Notes: generated by a model from the sequence alone, not told the origin. 64,000 bases of DNA from Thiosulfativibrio zosterae (GCF_011398155.1 NZ_AP021888.1:1285501-1349500), one strand, 5' to 3'. Shown: positions 27,910-38,733, counted from the first letter of the stretch. Numbers and translations are program-made.

Positions 27910-27938
27910 AAGCCTCTACAGATATTTAGAGGCTTTTT
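27910..27938 (+). terminator. Terminator of dapA-bamC
   Basis: AAGCCTCTA / TAGAGGCTT, 9-bp stem with an 8-nt loop and a T5 tail, ending 17 bp before the purL start. Confidence 0.85.
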
Positions 27939-27954
27939 GTTATAAGGAAATATT

Positions 27955-30900
27955 ATGCAAGTTATTTGGGGTAATTCAGCGCTTTCTGAATATCGTCGTG
28001 GTCAGCTTTTAACTAAGTTGAGTGCAGTGGGTGACATCACAGAAGTCCATGCGCAATATATTTATGTTATGGACTGCGATGAAATTCTTTCTGCGGAAGA
28101 AGAAAGTCATCTTAAGAAATTGCTCAATGGTGATCAGTCTGATAAGACCTTACCCTTAACCAAAAATGCTTGTATTGTTGCACCTCGTGTCGGCACCATT
28201 TCTCCTTGGGCCTCTAAAGCAACCGATATAACTCATACTTGCGGCATTAATCGTATCAAGCGAATTGAGCGAGCCATTGTTTATCGCTTTGTTGGCATTG
28301 AAGCAGGCTTGCAGTCACAAATGGAAGCCATGATTCACGACCGAATGATGCAAACAGTATTCCATGACATCGTCGATTTGAAGGCACTTTTTTCACATCA
28401 ATCGCCAAAAGCTTACAGTGAAGTGGATGTTTTAGGTGGTGGCAGACCGGCATTAGAAGCCGCAAATAAATCCATGGGTTTGGCATTATCATCTGACGAA
28501 ATTGATTATCTAGTGTCTGCTTTTGAAGGGTTAAAGCGCAATCCTGTTGACGCTGAGTTGATGATGTTTGCACAAGCGAACTCTGAACATTGTCGTCATA
28601 AAATTTTTAATGCTGATTGGACGATTAATGGTGAAGATAAATCTCATTCGTTGTTCGGCATGATTCGTAATACTTATCAAAAAAATCCTCAAGGCGTTTT
28701 ATCTGCTTACAGTGATAACGCGGCAGTGGTTGAGGGGTCTTTGGCCTCCAGATTTTTTCCAGATCCAAAAACACGCGTATATGCAGCTCATCCAGAAAAT
28801 GTACATTTTCAAATCAAGGTTGAAACCCATAACCATCCCACGGCTATCTCTCCTTGGCCAGGTGCTGCAACGGGTGCCGGTGGCGAAATACGAGATGAGG
28901 GGGCAACTGGCCGTGGTTCAAAACCTAAGTCAGGTTTAACAGGTTTTACCGTTTCTAACTTAAATATTCCAGGCTTTGAACAGCCATGGGAAAGACCTTA
29001 TGGCAAACCCTCTCGTATTGTATCTGCTTTAGATATCATGATCGAAGGCCCTTTAGGCGCGGCTGGATTTAACAATGAGTTTGGTCGTCCTGCCATTAAT
29101 GGTTATTTCCGTACCTATGAAAATGCCATGATTACGCATGATGGACTTGAAGTGCGTGGTTACCACAAACCCATTATGTTAGCGGGTGGTTTAGGGAATA
29201 TTCGTGAACAGCACATTAAAAAGAATATGATTCCGGTTGGCGCAAAACTGGTTGTTTTGGGTGGCCCTGCGATGTTGATTGGTTTGGGTGGTGGAGCTGC
29301 TTCATCGGTTGACAGCGGCGCAGGCTCTGAAAAACTAGACTTTGCATCAGTGCAACGCGAAAACCCAGAAATGGAGCGTCGTGCCCAAGAGGTTATTGAC
29401 CGTTGTACTTATTTAGGTGAAGAGTCTCCGATTGCATCAATTCATGATGTGGGTGCGGGTGGTTTATCCAATGCTTTCCCAGAGTTGGTCAATGATGCTG
29501 GGCGTGGTGGTAAATTTGATTTGCGTTCCGTGCCCAATGACGAACCCGGCATGTCTCCGATGGAAATCTGGTGTAACGAGTCACAAGAGCGTTATGTGAT
29601 TGCCATTTATCCTGACAAAATTGCACAGTTTGAAGCCATATGTCAGCGTGAACGCTGTTTATATGCCATAGTCGGTGAGGCAACCGCTGAACAAAAGCTG
29701 GTGGTAAACGATACGGTTTTTGACAATAATCCCGTGGATATGCCCCTTAATGTGTTATTGGGCAAACCACCCAAAATGCACCGTACGGCAGAAAGCCGGC
29801 AAATTCCGCAGCCTGGTTTTGAAACGGCTGTGCTGGATTTAACAGATGTGACAGAGCGCTTATTAAGCTTGCCAACCATCGCCAGTAAAAGTTTTTTAAT
29901 CACCATTGGTGACCGCTCTATTACCGGTATGGTGACGCGTGATCAAATGGTGGGTCCTTGGCAGGTTCCGGTAGCCAACGCTGGGATTACATGTAGTGAT
30001 TATTTAGGTTACACCGGTGAAGCCATGGCTTCTGGGGAAAGACCGCCGGTGGCGTTGATTAACCCCAAGGCTTCAGCACGCTTGTCGATTGCAGAGGCGA
30101 TTACCAATATAGCCTGTGCTAAGATCGCCAAAATGAGCGATATTAAAATTTCTGCTAACTGGATGGCAGCAGCTGGGCATCCGGGTGAAGATTCTGCGCT
30201 TTATGATGCAGTAGAAGCGGTGGGCATGGAGCTTTGCCCTGCACTGGGTATTGCGGTTCCAGTGGGTAAAGACTCTATGTCGATGAAGACCGTTTGGGAA
30301 GACAATGGGGTTGCAAAATCAGTTACTTCACCTATGTCACTCAATATTACCACCTTTGCACCTGTAGAAGATGTTCGTAAAACGGTCACACCGCAATTGC
30401 GTAACGATTTGGGTGCGACAGAATTGTTATTGATTGATTTGGGTCGCGGTCAAAACCGTGTCGGCGCGAGCTGCTTGGCTCAGGTTTACAATCAATTAGG
30501 TGATGTATCCGCTGACTTGGATAATGCGCAAGATTTATTGAATTTGTTTGATGCGGTGCAAGCCTTAATGGCTGATGACTTATTGTTGGCTTACCATGAC
30601 CGCGCCGATGGTGGATTGTTAGTCACCCTGCTAGAAATGGCATTTGCAGGTCACACAGGTTTAAATGTGGATGTATCTACTTTAGGAGCTGAGCCGATTG
30701 CAGCTTTGTGTGCGGAAGAGGTCGGTGTTGTCATTCAAGTTAAACAAGCCGATAAAGACAAGGTTGAAGCCATATTGAATCAATTCAAGCTTGCTGATAT
30801 GTCGCACTGGATTGCAGAGCCGTCAGATACGGATGACATTATTATTGTTTGTAATGACGAAGTATTGTTGGATGAGTCTCGTAAAGCATTGCAACAAATT

Positions 30901-31839
30901 TGGTCAGAAACTTCTTATCGTATGCAGGCCATTCGTGATAATGCGGATTGTGCGCAACAAGAGTTTGATGCCATCGAGCATGACGAAAATACGCATTTGA
31001 ATCCGCTGGTCACTTTTGATATCAATGACGATATCACCTTGCCATATGCACATTTGCCAAGACCCAAAGTGGCTATTTTGCGGGAGCAGGGTGTTAATGG
31101 TCAGCAAGAAATGGCAGCGGCCTTTACGAAAGCAGGTTTTGATGCCGTTGATGTACATATGACGGATGTTTTATCTGGCGAACTCAGTTTTGATGACTTC
31201 CGCGGTCTAGTGGCTTGTGGTGGTTTCTCTTATGGGGATGTGTTGGGTGCAGGTCGCGGTTGGGCAAATTCTATTTTGTTTAACGATACAGCTCGCAGCA
31301 CTTTTGAAACATTCTTCAAACGCCAAGATACTTTTACACTGGGTGTTTGTAATGGTTGCCAAATGTTGTCTAATCTTAAAGAGATTATTCCTGGGGCTGA
31401 AGGTTGGCCAGCTTTTGTGCGTAATCAGTCTGAACAATTTGAAGCGCGTTTTTCGCAGGTTGAAATTGTTGACTCTCCATCCGTGTTACTCAAAGGAATG
31501 GCGGGTTCTCGCATTCCGGTTGCTGTGGCACATGGTGAAGGTCGTATGGATTTTGGTGCAGGTTCAATGGCGGATGTTGAAGGTTTGGTTGGTGTGCGTT
31601 ATGTTGATGCGGCTGGCAATCCGACTGAAGCTTATCCCTTTAATCCAAATGGAACTCAAGCAGGTTTAACCGGTTTGACCACACCCGATGGTCGCGTGAC
31701 CATTATGATGCCACATCCAGAACGCGTTTTTAGAGCAGTGCAAAACTCTTGGCATCCAGATGACTGGATTGAAGATGCACCTTGGATGAGATTGTTTAGA
31801 AATGCTCGTAAATGGGTAGCCGACACGGTTGACGCCTAA
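27955..31839 (+). CDS. purL: Phosphoribosylformylglycinamidine synthase, large single-chain type
   Basis: 1294 residues, the usual length for the proteobacterial fused enzyme. An N-terminal PurS-like domain is followed by the synthetase halves ([38 protein letters not shown]) and a C-terminal class I glutamine amidotransferase. That last domain has its nucleophile in [13 protein letters not shown] and His-x-Glu in MPHPERVFR. It makes FGAM from FGAR in purine synthesis. It is transcribed alone with its own short leader. Confidence 0.98.
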   Translation: MQVIWGNSALSEYRRGQLLTKLSAVGDITEVHAQYIYVMDCDEILSAEEESHLKKLLNGDQSDKTLPLTKNACIVAPRVGTISPWASKATDITHTCGINRIKRIERAIVYRFVGIEAGLQSQMEAMIHDRMMQTVFHDIVDLKALFSHQSPKAYSEVDVLGGGRPALEAANKSMGLALSSDEIDYLVSAFEGLKRNPVDAELMMFAQANSEHCRHKIFNADWTINGEDKSHSLFGMIRNTYQKNPQGVLSAYSDNAAVVEGSLASRFFPDPKTRVYAAHPENVHFQIKVETHNHPTAISPWPGAATGAGGEIRDEGATGRGSKPKSGLTGFTVSNLNIPGFEQPWERPYGKPSRIVSALDIMIEGPLGAAGFNNEFGRPAINGYFRTYENAMITHDGLEVRGYHKPIMLAGGLGNIREQHIKKNMIPVGAKLVVLGGPAMLIGLGGGAASSVDSGAGSEKLDFASVQRENPEMERRAQEVIDRCTYLGEESPIASIHDVGAGGLSNAFPELVNDAGRGGKFDLRSVPNDEPGMSPMEIWCNESQERYVIAIYPDKIAQFEAICQRERCLYAIVGEATAEQKLVVNDTVFDNNPVDMPLNVLLGKPPKMHRTAESRQIPQPGFETAVLDLTDVTERLLSLPTIASKSFLITIGDRSITGMVTRDQMVGPWQVPVANAGITCSDYLGYTGEAMASGERPPVALINPKASARLSIAEAITNIACAKIAKMSDIKISANWMAAAGHPGEDSALYDAVEAVGMELCPALGIAVPVGKDSMSMKTVWEDNGVAKSVTSPMSLNITTFAPVEDVRKTVTPQLRNDLGATELLLIDLGRGQNRVGASCLAQVYNQLGDVSADLDNAQDLLNLFDAVQALMADDLLLAYHDRADGGLLVTLLEMAFAGHTGLNVDVSTLGAEPIAALCAEEVGVVIQVKQADKDKVEAILNQFKLADMSHWIAEPSDTDDIIIVCNDEVLLDESRKALQQIWSETSYRMQAIRDNADCAQQEFDAIEHDENTHLNPLVTFDINDDITLPYAHLPRPKVAILREQGVNGQQEMAAAFTKAGFDAVDVHMTDVLSGELSFDDFRGLVACGGFSYGDVLGAGRGWANSILFNDTARSTFETFFKRQDTFTLGVCNGCQMLSNLKEIIPGAEGWPAFVRNQSEQFEARFSQVEIVDSPSVLLKGMAGSRIPVAVAHGEGRMDFGAGSMADVEGLVGVRYVDAAGNPTEAYPFNPNGTQAGLTGLTTPDGRVTIMMPHPERVFRAVQNSWHPDDWIEDAPWMRLFRNARKWVADTVDA

Positions 31840-32016
31840 GCTTTCTTGAGTTTGGGGTGTTTTGCGTATAAGTAAAACCTTATTGGTATATAACCACAGC
31901 TTATTAGACTTATGCGGTTAATTGCATTAGTATTAATAAAATTTATTTCAACGCTTGCGCTATTGAATTTATTTAATAGTTCAAGCCAATTTAACTGACT
32001 AAAACGGAGCGGACCT

Positions 32017-33930
32017 ATGTCTCTAAATCGTCGTGAATTTCTTCATGTAATGTCTTTGGCAGCAGCAGCAGGTATGTTACCTGGTACTGCAAAAGCAATG
32101 TCTGGAAGTCCAGCTAAGAAAATGGGTTCAGCAGCCACTGCTGAAATGTACAATCTACCTATGAAAGGTAAGGTTCGTTTACTGCACATCACAGATACTC
32201 ACGCACAATTAAAGCCAATTTATTTCCGCGAGCCTAATGTAAACCTAGGTACTGGTCCAGCATTCGGTAAGTTACCACACGTTGTTGGAACTAAATTATT
32301 GAAAGAAATTGGTGTTGCGGAAAACACACCTTTAGCACACGCATTTTCATATATTAACTTCCAAGATGCCTCTGAGCAATATGGTAAGGTTGGTGGTTTT
32401 GCACACGTTAAGACTTTGTTAGATAAGCTACGTGAAGCAGCTGGCGGACAAGACAATACCTTGACTATGGACGGTGGTGACTTGTGGCATGGTTCTGGTA
32501 CGGCCCTTTGGACTCGTGGACAAGATATGGTTGAAGCCTCTAACTTGTTAGGTGTTGACATCATGACAGGTCACTGGGAATTCACTTACAAAGAAGAAGA
32601 AGTTTTAACAAACCTTAACAAGTTCAAAGGTGAATTTTTAGCGCAAAACATTCGTGTTAAAGAAGATTCCTTGTTTGGTGACGCTTACCGTGAAATGGTT
32701 GGTCAGCAAAATGGTATGGGTCTTTATGATGAAGAGTCAGCTCGCCCATTCAAACCTTACACTGTTAAAATCGTTAACGGTGAAAGAGTTGCTGTTGTTG
32801 GTCAAGCTTTCCCACGTACTGCAAATGCTAACCCACAATCTAACTTCCCAGACTGGTCATTTGGTTTACGTGAAGATGATTTACAAGACACTGTAAACCA
32901 TATCCGTGAAAATGAAAAAGTGGCTGCAGTTGTGATGATTTCTCACAACGGTATGGACGTTGATATCAAAATGGCATCACGTGTTGATGGTATTGATGCA
33001 GTATTCGGTGGTCACACGCATGATGGTATTGCTAAGACAATCCCAGTTAAAACACCTAATGGTGGTGTTTGTCACGTAACTAACGCAGGTTCAAACGGTA
33101 AGTTTGTAGGTTGTATGGACTTAGACATTGTGAATGGTAAATTAAAAGGTGTTAACTACACTTTATTACCAGTGTTCTCAAATGTACTAGCAGCAGATGC
33201 AACCGTTCAAACATTTATTGATCACCTATACACTAAAAAGTATGATGAAAACATCATTGAATCTCGTGACCCATCGCGTGCTTACAGCAAAGAGCGTTTA
33301 GGTAAAACTTATGGTGAAATCTTAGGTGAAGAATTAGCTGTTGCTGAAGATACTTTATACCGTCGTGGTAACTTCATGGGTACTTGGGATCAAATCATTG
33401 TTAACGCCTTGCGTGAAGAGCACGATACTCAAATCGCTATGTCAGCAGGTGTTCGTTGGGGAACTTCAGTTCTTGCGGGTGAAATGATCACTATGGAACG
33501 TGTGATGGACGAAACTTCAATGACTTATGGTGAAACTTATAAGTCTGAAGTGACTGGTGCACAAATGAAAGATATCCTAGAAGGTATCTGTGAAAACCTA
33601 TTCCAAAAAGACCCATACCTACAATCGGGTGGTGACATGGTTCGTTTAGGTGGTATGGATTACACTTGTGAGCCAAATGCTTCCTTAGGTAACCGTATTT
33701 CTGAAATGCGTTTAGATGATGGTACGCCACTTGAAGCCAACAAAAAGTACTCTGTTGCTGGTTGGGCTCAGGTTGAGGCCGTTGGTTCTGGTCGCTTAAT
33801 GTGGGATGTGGCTGCTGATTACTTGCGTAACCACAAATCAAGCACTAAGTTGAAGAAAGTAAACCATCCTAAGCTTAAAGGCGTTAAAGACAACCCAGGT
33901 ATCGAAAACTACCCAGGTCAAATGGCTTAA
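32017..33930 (+). CDS. soxB: SoxB, periplasmic thiosulfate-oxidation hydrolase
   Basis: 637 residues. A twin-arginine signal (NRREFLHVMSLAAAAGML) is followed by a calcineurin-like metallohydrolase with Asp60 and His62 in ITDTHAQL, DGGDLWHGSGT, GHWEF, SHNGMDVD and GGHTHDG as dimetal ligands. A 5'-nucleotidase-type C-terminal domain follows. SoxB hydrolyses sulfate off SoxY-bound cysteine S-thiosulfonate. It stands alone with no other sox gene within view. Dispersed sox genes are known in the Thiomicrospira group. Its codons look biased as in strongly expressed genes (many GGT, CGT, AAC, TTC). RBS GGAGCGG. Confidence 0.97.
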   Translation: MSLNRREFLHVMSLAAAAGMLPGTAKAMSGSPAKKMGSAATAEMYNLPMKGKVRLLHITDTHAQLKPIYFREPNVNLGTGPAFGKLPHVVGTKLLKEIGVAENTPLAHAFSYINFQDASEQYGKVGGFAHVKTLLDKLREAAGGQDNTLTMDGGDLWHGSGTALWTRGQDMVEASNLLGVDIMTGHWEFTYKEEEVLTNLNKFKGEFLAQNIRVKEDSLFGDAYREMVGQQNGMGLYDEESARPFKPYTVKIVNGERVAVVGQAFPRTANANPQSNFPDWSFGLREDDLQDTVNHIRENEKVAAVVMISHNGMDVDIKMASRVDGIDAVFGGHTHDGIAKTIPVKTPNGGVCHVTNAGSNGKFVGCMDLDIVNGKLKGVNYTLLPVFSNVLAADATVQTFIDHLYTKKYDENIIESRDPSRAYSKERLGKTYGEILGEELAVAEDTLYRRGNFMGTWDQIIVNALREEHDTQIAMSAGVRWGTSVLAGEMITMERVMDETSMTYGETYKSEVTGAQMKDILEGICENLFQKDPYLQSGGDMVRLGGMDYTCEPNASLGNRISEMRLDDGTPLEANKKYSVAGWAQVEAVGSGRLMWDVAADYLRNHKSSTKLKKVNHPKLKGVKDNPGIENYPGQMA

Positions 33931-33958
33931 TCATTTAAGATTAAGTTAGTAGAGTTAC

Positions 33959-33986
33959 AAAAAACCCTCGATTCGAGGGTTTTTTT
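33959..33986 (+). terminator. soxB terminator
   Basis: AAACCCTCGA-T-TCGAGGGTTT with a T7 tail, about 30 bp past the soxB stop. It may also serve the convergent nuclease gene. Confidence 0.88.
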
Positions 33987-34009
33987 ATTTGAGACCTTTT
34001 ACAATTTAT

Positions 34010-35416
34010 CTATCTACGCAATTGCGTAATCTGCAGTGCTTGATTTGGCTTTAATAAAAAGTTACATAAAATTTTGTAAGTATCCAATTCAATCATTAAA
34101 TCTTCTTGTTTAGAAGTTATCAAATCTTCTAAGTCTGACTCATTATCCGCACTACCTAACCAGCACCATTGGTCAATTAAATGAATTTGTTCGATGTTTT
34201 CTGACATTTCTTTAACCAAGATCGGTGTTTTCCATGGCCAGACCTTTTGTTTAAGAGGTTGCAATGCCATTTCTAGGCGTAGATTATAAAGCTCTGGTTT
34301 TTCCTGCCCAACACAAGCGCCTTTGCAGCGTTTTAATTGAAATGCGAAGCAGGTCCCAGATTTTTTCTTTTCTAAACCTGTCAGTCGTTGGCAAAGTTGA
34401 TGTTGAGCCACGCGTTTTTCTAAGTCTTCCAATGCTTGCTTTTTTGAACGATATAAACCATAAGATTGTATGAGTTCAGCGGGCGATAAATCACTTGTGG
34501 TGTTCAAAATTAAGGTGTTATAGCCAGCAGCATCTTTGCTTAACGCAAAGCGCCATAGGTGAGTTGTTTTTCTCAGTCGGACATTATAGGTTGGGCTAAT
34601 GCGTTTAACTTCTCTGGCTTCAAGCAGTTGTGCTCCTAAATCTCCGCTGCACTCTGTCCAGTCAATATGAGCAATTTCTTGTGTTATTTTGTGATCTTTG
34701 GCAGTTTGTTGTCCGGCACTAAAGTGACTGAGAATTCGGGTGCGTAGGGTGACCGATTTGCCAACGTAGATAACTGTGCCAGCCGCATTATAAAACCGAT
34801 ACACGCCTGGGGAATCTGGGCAGTTTTCAAGGGTTTCTGCATCTAAATTTGGTGGCAAACTGGGTTGTTTTAATTGTTCAAGCAGGGCTTGCTCAATCAC
34901 CGTGCTTGAATGATATTCTGGCAGTTTTTGAAAAAATTGCCATATCATTTCAGCATCGCCCATCGCTCTGTGTCGAGCATCGCAGGTGAGTTGAAAGTGT
35001 TCAATAATTTGGTCTAAACCGTGGCGTTGTGCTTCTGGAAAGAGCTGGCGAGACAATTTAACGCTACAAATAACAGGGGCTTTAAAGTCTAAGCCAACTT
35101 GCTTGAAGGCCGCTTTAATAAAACCATAATCAAAACGAGCATTATGTGCCACAAAGGTTTTATGGCTTAACCAAGCGGCTAATTCTTCTGCAATCTCTGC
35201 AAAAGAGGGCGCATCCATCACCATGGCGTTACTGATGCCCGTGAGGCGAGTAATCCAAGGCGGAATACTTTTTTGAGGTTTTAGAAGCGTTTGATAGCGT
35301 CCAACTTCTTCACCGTCACTGATGTGAATTAAGGCGATTTCGGTTATTTCTGCTTGATGGAGTTTGCCGCCGGTGGTTTCTATGTCAACAAAGACCAGAT
35401 CTTTTAAATTTGCCAT
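34010..35416 (-). CDS. DnaQ-type exonuclease fused to a UvrC-like GIY-YIG nuclease
   Basis: 468 residues from the ATG at 35416; a frame extension to 35437 uses TTG. Residues about 8-175 form a DEDDh 3'-5' exonuclease: FVDIETTGG, HNARFDYGF, HRAMGDAE. Residues about 200-290 form a GIY-YIG endonuclease as in UvrC/Cho (DSPGVYRFYNAAGTVIYVGKS). A Cys-containing C-terminal region (SGTCFAFQLKRCKGACVGQE) resembles the UvrC linker. It probably acts in DNA repair. It is coupled to a tiny upstream membrane-peptide gene (TAAGATG). Confidence 0.88.
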   Translation of the reverse strand: MANLKDLVFVDIETTGGKLHQAEITEIALIHISDGEEVGRYQTLLKPQKSIPPWITRLTGISNAMVMDAPSFAEIAEELAAWLSHKTFVAHNARFDYGFIKAAFKQVGLDFKAPVICSVKLSRQLFPEAQRHGLDQIIEHFQLTCDARHRAMGDAEMIWQFFQKLPEYHSSTVIEQALLEQLKQPSLPPNLDAETLENCPDSPGVYRFYNAAGTVIYVGKSVTLRTRILSHFSAGQQTAKDHKITQEIAHIDWTECSGDLGAQLLEAREVKRISPTYNVRLRKTTHLWRFALSKDAAGYNTLILNTTSDLSPAELIQSYGLYRSKKQALEDLEKRVAQHQLCQRLTGLEKKKSGTCFAFQLKRCKGACVGQEKPELYNLRLEMALQPLKQKVWPWKTPILVKEMSENIEQIHLIDQWCWLGSADNESDLEDLITSKQEDLMIELDTYKILCNFLLKPNQALQITQLRR

Positions 35417-35417
35417 C

Positions 35418-35513
35418 TTACTCAGACTGACAACCAATCAAGAAAAATAGAGCGATAGAGATGAAAACAAAGGCCATCGCCAAATAGATAAAAATAGGGC
35501 TAAATTCAAGCAT
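35418..35513 (-). CDS. 31-residue membrane peptide
   Basis: ATG at 35513 with AAAGAG about 8 nt upstream. The product starts MLEFSPIFIYLAMAFVFISI and ends FFLIGCQSE: one strong TM helix with a short polar tail and a Cys near the end. Its TAA is followed after one base by the ATG of the exonuclease gene, so translation is probably coupled. I do not recognise a family. It could instead act as a leader peptide for the nuclease gene. Confidence 0.55.
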   Translation of the reverse strand: MLEFSPIFIYLAMAFVFISIALFFLIGCQSE

Positions 35514-35786
35514 AAAGGATCTCTTTAAATTAATCTTAACTATCTTAATATTTTACCATTGGATAGAATTTGAAACTTTTGAAGCCTTAAGTTTTTAACT
35601 GTTTTTTTGGAGTTTAAATGAATTTTGCATGCATAAGATTAATCATAACAATGACTTAAAATTTATTTTTCAATATTATTTCATTCATCATTAACCAAGT
35701 CTTCATCTTTAGGTTTAACGGTTAAGTGATATTAATGCGGGGTTTTCAGTAGAATACTCTTTAATTGCAAAAGCCAAGGAGCTGAG

Positions 35787-36833
35787 ATGATTTACAACAA
35801 TTTAGGCGCTTCAGATATTCAGGTCAGCCGTATTTGTTTGGGCACTATGACTTGGGGAGAACAAAATACTCAAGAAGAAGCCTTTGCGCAAATGGATTAT
35901 GCATTAGAGCAGGGCGTTAATTTTTGGGATACGGCCGAACTTTATGCGATTCCACCTAAAGCCGCGACTTACGGTAAAACTGAAATCATGATTGGTAATT
36001 GGTTTGCCAAAACTCATAAGCGTTCGCAAATTATTTTGGCTAGCAAAATGGCAGGGCCGGGCCCTGGATTTGTCGATCATATTCGAGGTGGACATAGCCA
36101 ATTTAATGCTCAACAAATTCCATTAGCGATTGACGCATCTCTAAAGCGATTGCAAACAGATTACATTGATTTGTACCAACTTCATTGGCCCGAAAGACCG
36201 ACCAATTATTTTGGACAATTAGGATTTCATGCACCCCAAAAACCCGCCGAGTTTACCCCGTTTGAAGAAACGCTCTTGGCATTAAGTGAACAGGTGAAGG
36301 CAGGCAAAATTCGCATGATAGGTTTGTCTAATGAAACCGCTTGGGGAGTGATGAAGTTTTTAGAAACGGCGCAACGCTTAGGCCTAGAAAAAATCATCAC
36401 GATTCAAAACCCTTATAGCTTGCTGAACCGCAGTTTTGAAGTCAATTTAGCCGAAGTCAGTCATCATGAAAAAGTGGGCTTGTTGGCCTATTCACCTTTA
36501 GGTTTTGGTGTTCTCAGTGGTAAATATTTAAATGGTCAAAAACCTAAAGGGGCTCGTTTATCCTTATTTAACAATTACACACGCTATTCAAGTCCAAATG
36601 CCCAAAAAGCAACCGAGCTGTATGCCGCTTTAGCCAAAGGCAATGGCTTAACGCCCACCCAATTAGCGCTGGCATTTGTGAACAGTCGCCCCTTTGTGAG
36701 CGCAAATATTATTGGGGCAACCACCATGGAACAACTCAAAGAAAATATTGCATCCATAGAGATTCAGTTGTCTGACGAGGTGTTGGCCCAAATTGAGCGT
36801 ATTCACAGCCAATATACTTATCCTTCTCCTTAA
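35787..36833 (+). CDS. Aldo/keto reductase (Tas/YajO-like)
   Basis: 348 residues. (beta/alpha)8 reductase with CLGTMTWGEQNTQEEA, the catalytic set Asp/Tyr/Lys/His in NFWDTAELYAIP, ILASKMAG and LYQLHWPERP, and NADPH-binding IIGATTMEQLKENI. It resembles E. coli Tas. The substrate is unknown. RBS AAGGAG 7 nt before the ATG. Confidence 0.9.
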   Translation: MIYNNLGASDIQVSRICLGTMTWGEQNTQEEAFAQMDYALEQGVNFWDTAELYAIPPKAATYGKTEIMIGNWFAKTHKRSQIILASKMAGPGPGFVDHIRGGHSQFNAQQIPLAIDASLKRLQTDYIDLYQLHWPERPTNYFGQLGFHAPQKPAEFTPFEETLLALSEQVKAGKIRMIGLSNETAWGVMKFLETAQRLGLEKIITIQNPYSLLNRSFEVNLAEVSHHEKVGLLAYSPLGFGVLSGKYLNGQKPKGARLSLFNNYTRYSSPNAQKATELYAALAKGNGLTPTQLALAFVNSRPFVSANIIGATTMEQLKENIASIEIQLSDEVLAQIERIHSQYTYPSP

Positions 36834-36844
36834 GGTTTTTTAGC

Positions 36845-36869
36845 GCCGATTAATGGATTCATAATCGGC
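36845..36869. other. Hairpin between aldo/keto reductase and hydrolase genes
   Basis: Inverted repeat GCCGATTA / TAATCGGC with a 9-nt loop. No T run follows on the plus strand, so it is a weak terminator candidate at best. Confidence 0.4.
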
Positions 36870-36885
36870 AAACGAGTTTCCTCAA

Positions 36886-37752
36886 ATGTTCTATTGGTTA
36901 ATCCCTTTGCTGTTGATTGCGGCTTTTTTGGTGGCAATCCACATCAGTTTTCGTGCGCCGCGTTGTCCCAATCTTGAGCAACCAACCGCTTATGATTTAC
37001 CCTTTAAGTTGATTGCTTTCAAAGGGCTACAAGGAACATTGTTGTCTGCGTGGTGGATTGAGGCAGCTCAAAAAAGTGATACGACCGTTTTAATCTTGCA
37101 TGGCTGGGGTGCCAATAAAAGCATGATGTTACCCTTGGCCAAACCCTTTTATGCGGCGGGCTTTAATGTGTTATTGATAGATGCGCATAATCATGGAGAC
37201 AGCCAAAAGAGAGGGGTATCGAATATGCCCAAATTTGCTGAAGACCTGAATTCAGCCATCAACTGGCTGCAAAAACACTATCCCACTGAAAATCAAAAGC
37301 AAATTATTGTAGGGCACTCAGTGGGTGCGGCGGCCACTTTATTGGCAGCCTCACAGGACATTCATGCCAATGCGTTTATCGCTATTTCGAGTTTTGCACA
37401 CCCCAAGTTAATGATGCAAAGATATCTAAAACGCTTAGATGTTTTTCCTGGGTTAGTTACTTTGATTTCTAGTTATGTGCAATGGGTCATAGGCTATCGG
37501 TTTGATACGATTGCTCCGGTCAATACACTTCAGCAAATTCACAAACCTGTATTACTCATCCACGGTGATGCAGATCAGGTCATTCCGCTAAGTGACCATC
37601 TTTTGCTTTGCCAAGCGGCGGCAAAACAGTCGGTTGAGTGTCTGGAAATTGCTGGAGCAGATCACGATTCAATTGATAAAATAGAGCTGCATTTTAATAA
37701 GGTACTCAACTTTATTGAAAAATATTTAAATGCGTCTAGCAGTCAAAATTAA
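36886..37752 (+). CDS. Membrane-anchored alpha/beta hydrolase
   Basis: 288 residues. An N-terminal TM helix (FYWLIPLLLIAAFLVAIHI) precedes an alpha/beta-hydrolase fold: oxyanion region ILHGWGANKSM, nucleophile elbow GHSVGAA, Asp in HGDADQVIP, and His in GADHDSIDK, so the Ser-Asp-His triad is complete. Substrate unknown; an esterase or peptidase of the BEM46 type is possible. Confidence 0.85.
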   Translation: MFYWLIPLLLIAAFLVAIHISFRAPRCPNLEQPTAYDLPFKLIAFKGLQGTLLSAWWIEAAQKSDTTVLILHGWGANKSMMLPLAKPFYAAGFNVLLIDAHNHGDSQKRGVSNMPKFAEDLNSAINWLQKHYPTENQKQIIVGHSVGAAATLLAASQDIHANAFIAISSFAHPKLMMQRYLKRLDVFPGLVTLISSYVQWVIGYRFDTIAPVNTLQQIHKPVLLIHGDADQVIPLSDHLLLCQAAAKQSVECLEIAGADHDSIDKIELHFNKVLNFIEKYLNASSSQN

Positions 37753-37773
37753 GCAAAAAAGCCCCTAAAACTA

Positions 37774-37785
37774 ACCAGGCCTGGT
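37774..37785. repeat. Iterated palindrome ACCAGGCCTGGT, copy 5
   Basis: Exact copy 22 bp after the hydrolase stop. The flanks extend it into a longer imperfect dyad from CCCCTAAAAC to GTTTTTGGG, which can act as the hydrolase terminator. Confidence 0.95.
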
Positions 37786-37839
37786 TGTTTTTGGGTTAAA
37801 AATACCATAAAAACATTAGCTTATTTAACGGAGTTAACA

Positions 37840-38433
37840 ATGAATCGAATTGTGTTGGTTGGCATACTTTTACTGTCTAACTTGTTAAGCTCTGTATCAC
37901 ACGCATCAGAAGAGGCTTTTTGGCAATTGCTTGAGGGCGGCCATAAAGTTTTGTTGGTCAGACATGCAACTCTCAGCGAAGAGTTTGGTAGTCCTTTTGT
38001 ATTGGATGACAGTTGTTTTAGTGAACGCAATCTGAGTGATTTTGGAAGAGAACAGGCTCGCTGGATTAACCAGCAACTTAAAGCCCACTCTATTTTAGTT
38101 GAAGCTGTTATGGCAAGCCCACATTGTCGTACCCAAGAAACCGCACAACTCTTGGCTGAAGGATTGCAACAGGTAACGGTTAACCCCAGTTTGCGCTTAA
38201 CCAAAGCGGTGAGTCCAGAAGTTGCAGAACGGAACATGGCAGCCACTCGAGATTTGATTCGCAATTATCAAGGCAAGGGAATTTTAATTTTGGTAACGCA
38301 TCGACCCAATATTGGGGAATTAATTTATCAAAGTATTGAGCCGGCAGAAATGGCGGTTGTTGAAGCTTTTGCGGGTGATACCTTTGATATTTTAGCGCGC
38401 TTGCAAGTCCCTTTGATTAACCAAAATCAATAA
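37840..38433 (+). CDS. Exported histidine phosphatase (SixA/PGAM branch)
   Basis: 197 residues. A signal peptide is cleaved near SVSHA-SEEA. The catalytic RHA motif (VLLVRHATLSEE), the Arg in ASPHCRTQETA and the second His in VTHRPNIGELI define the histidine phosphatase superfamily. The protein is probably periplasmic, so its substrate is unlikely to be a cytoplasmic phosphorelay. The substrate is unknown. Confidence 0.85.
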   Translation: MNRIVLVGILLLSNLLSSVSHASEEAFWQLLEGGHKVLLVRHATLSEEFGSPFVLDDSCFSERNLSDFGREQARWINQQLKAHSILVEAVMASPHCRTQETAQLLAEGLQQVTVNPSLRLTKAVSPEVAERNMAATRDLIRNYQGKGILILVTHRPNIGELIYQSIEPAEMAVVEAFAGDTFDILARLQVPLINQNQ

Positions 38434-38733
38434 CCCTTGAGTGAGCTTAACTGCCATTGAGCTACATTTGGGTGTCGCAAAGCCTTTGAACATGAGAGCT
38501 GCCTGATCATTAACCGCATTTTGTTGGTGAATTTTGGCAGAGTTATTCAGATTTATTGGTAAACTTCGTCTTTTAAATGACAAGACCGACAACGCAATGC
38601 CACAGTAAGCCATTTTTAATATCCTAATGGCTCAGCGTTTAAAGTCTGCGCACTCAAACTTTTACGACAGCCCATCAAAGGTGATAGGTTAAACCGCCAT
38701 CAAATTAAAATTTCTATACCTACAGGGAAAACC
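38434..38733. other. 300-bp gap before the GH15-like gene
   Basis: No supported gene. A 73-codon minus-strand frame covers much of it (38392-38613) but overlaps the histidine phosphatase end and shows no family features. A promoter for the downstream gene must lie here, but I could not place it. Confidence 0.5.

Noticed and set aside
27955-31839. Several overlapping frames on both strands inside purL
   Set aside because: They are shadows of one continuous, fully recognised gene.
38392-38613. 73-codon minus-strand frame between the histidine phosphatase and the GH15-like gene
   Set aside because: It overlaps a well-supported gene end, has no clear RBS and no recognisable domain.
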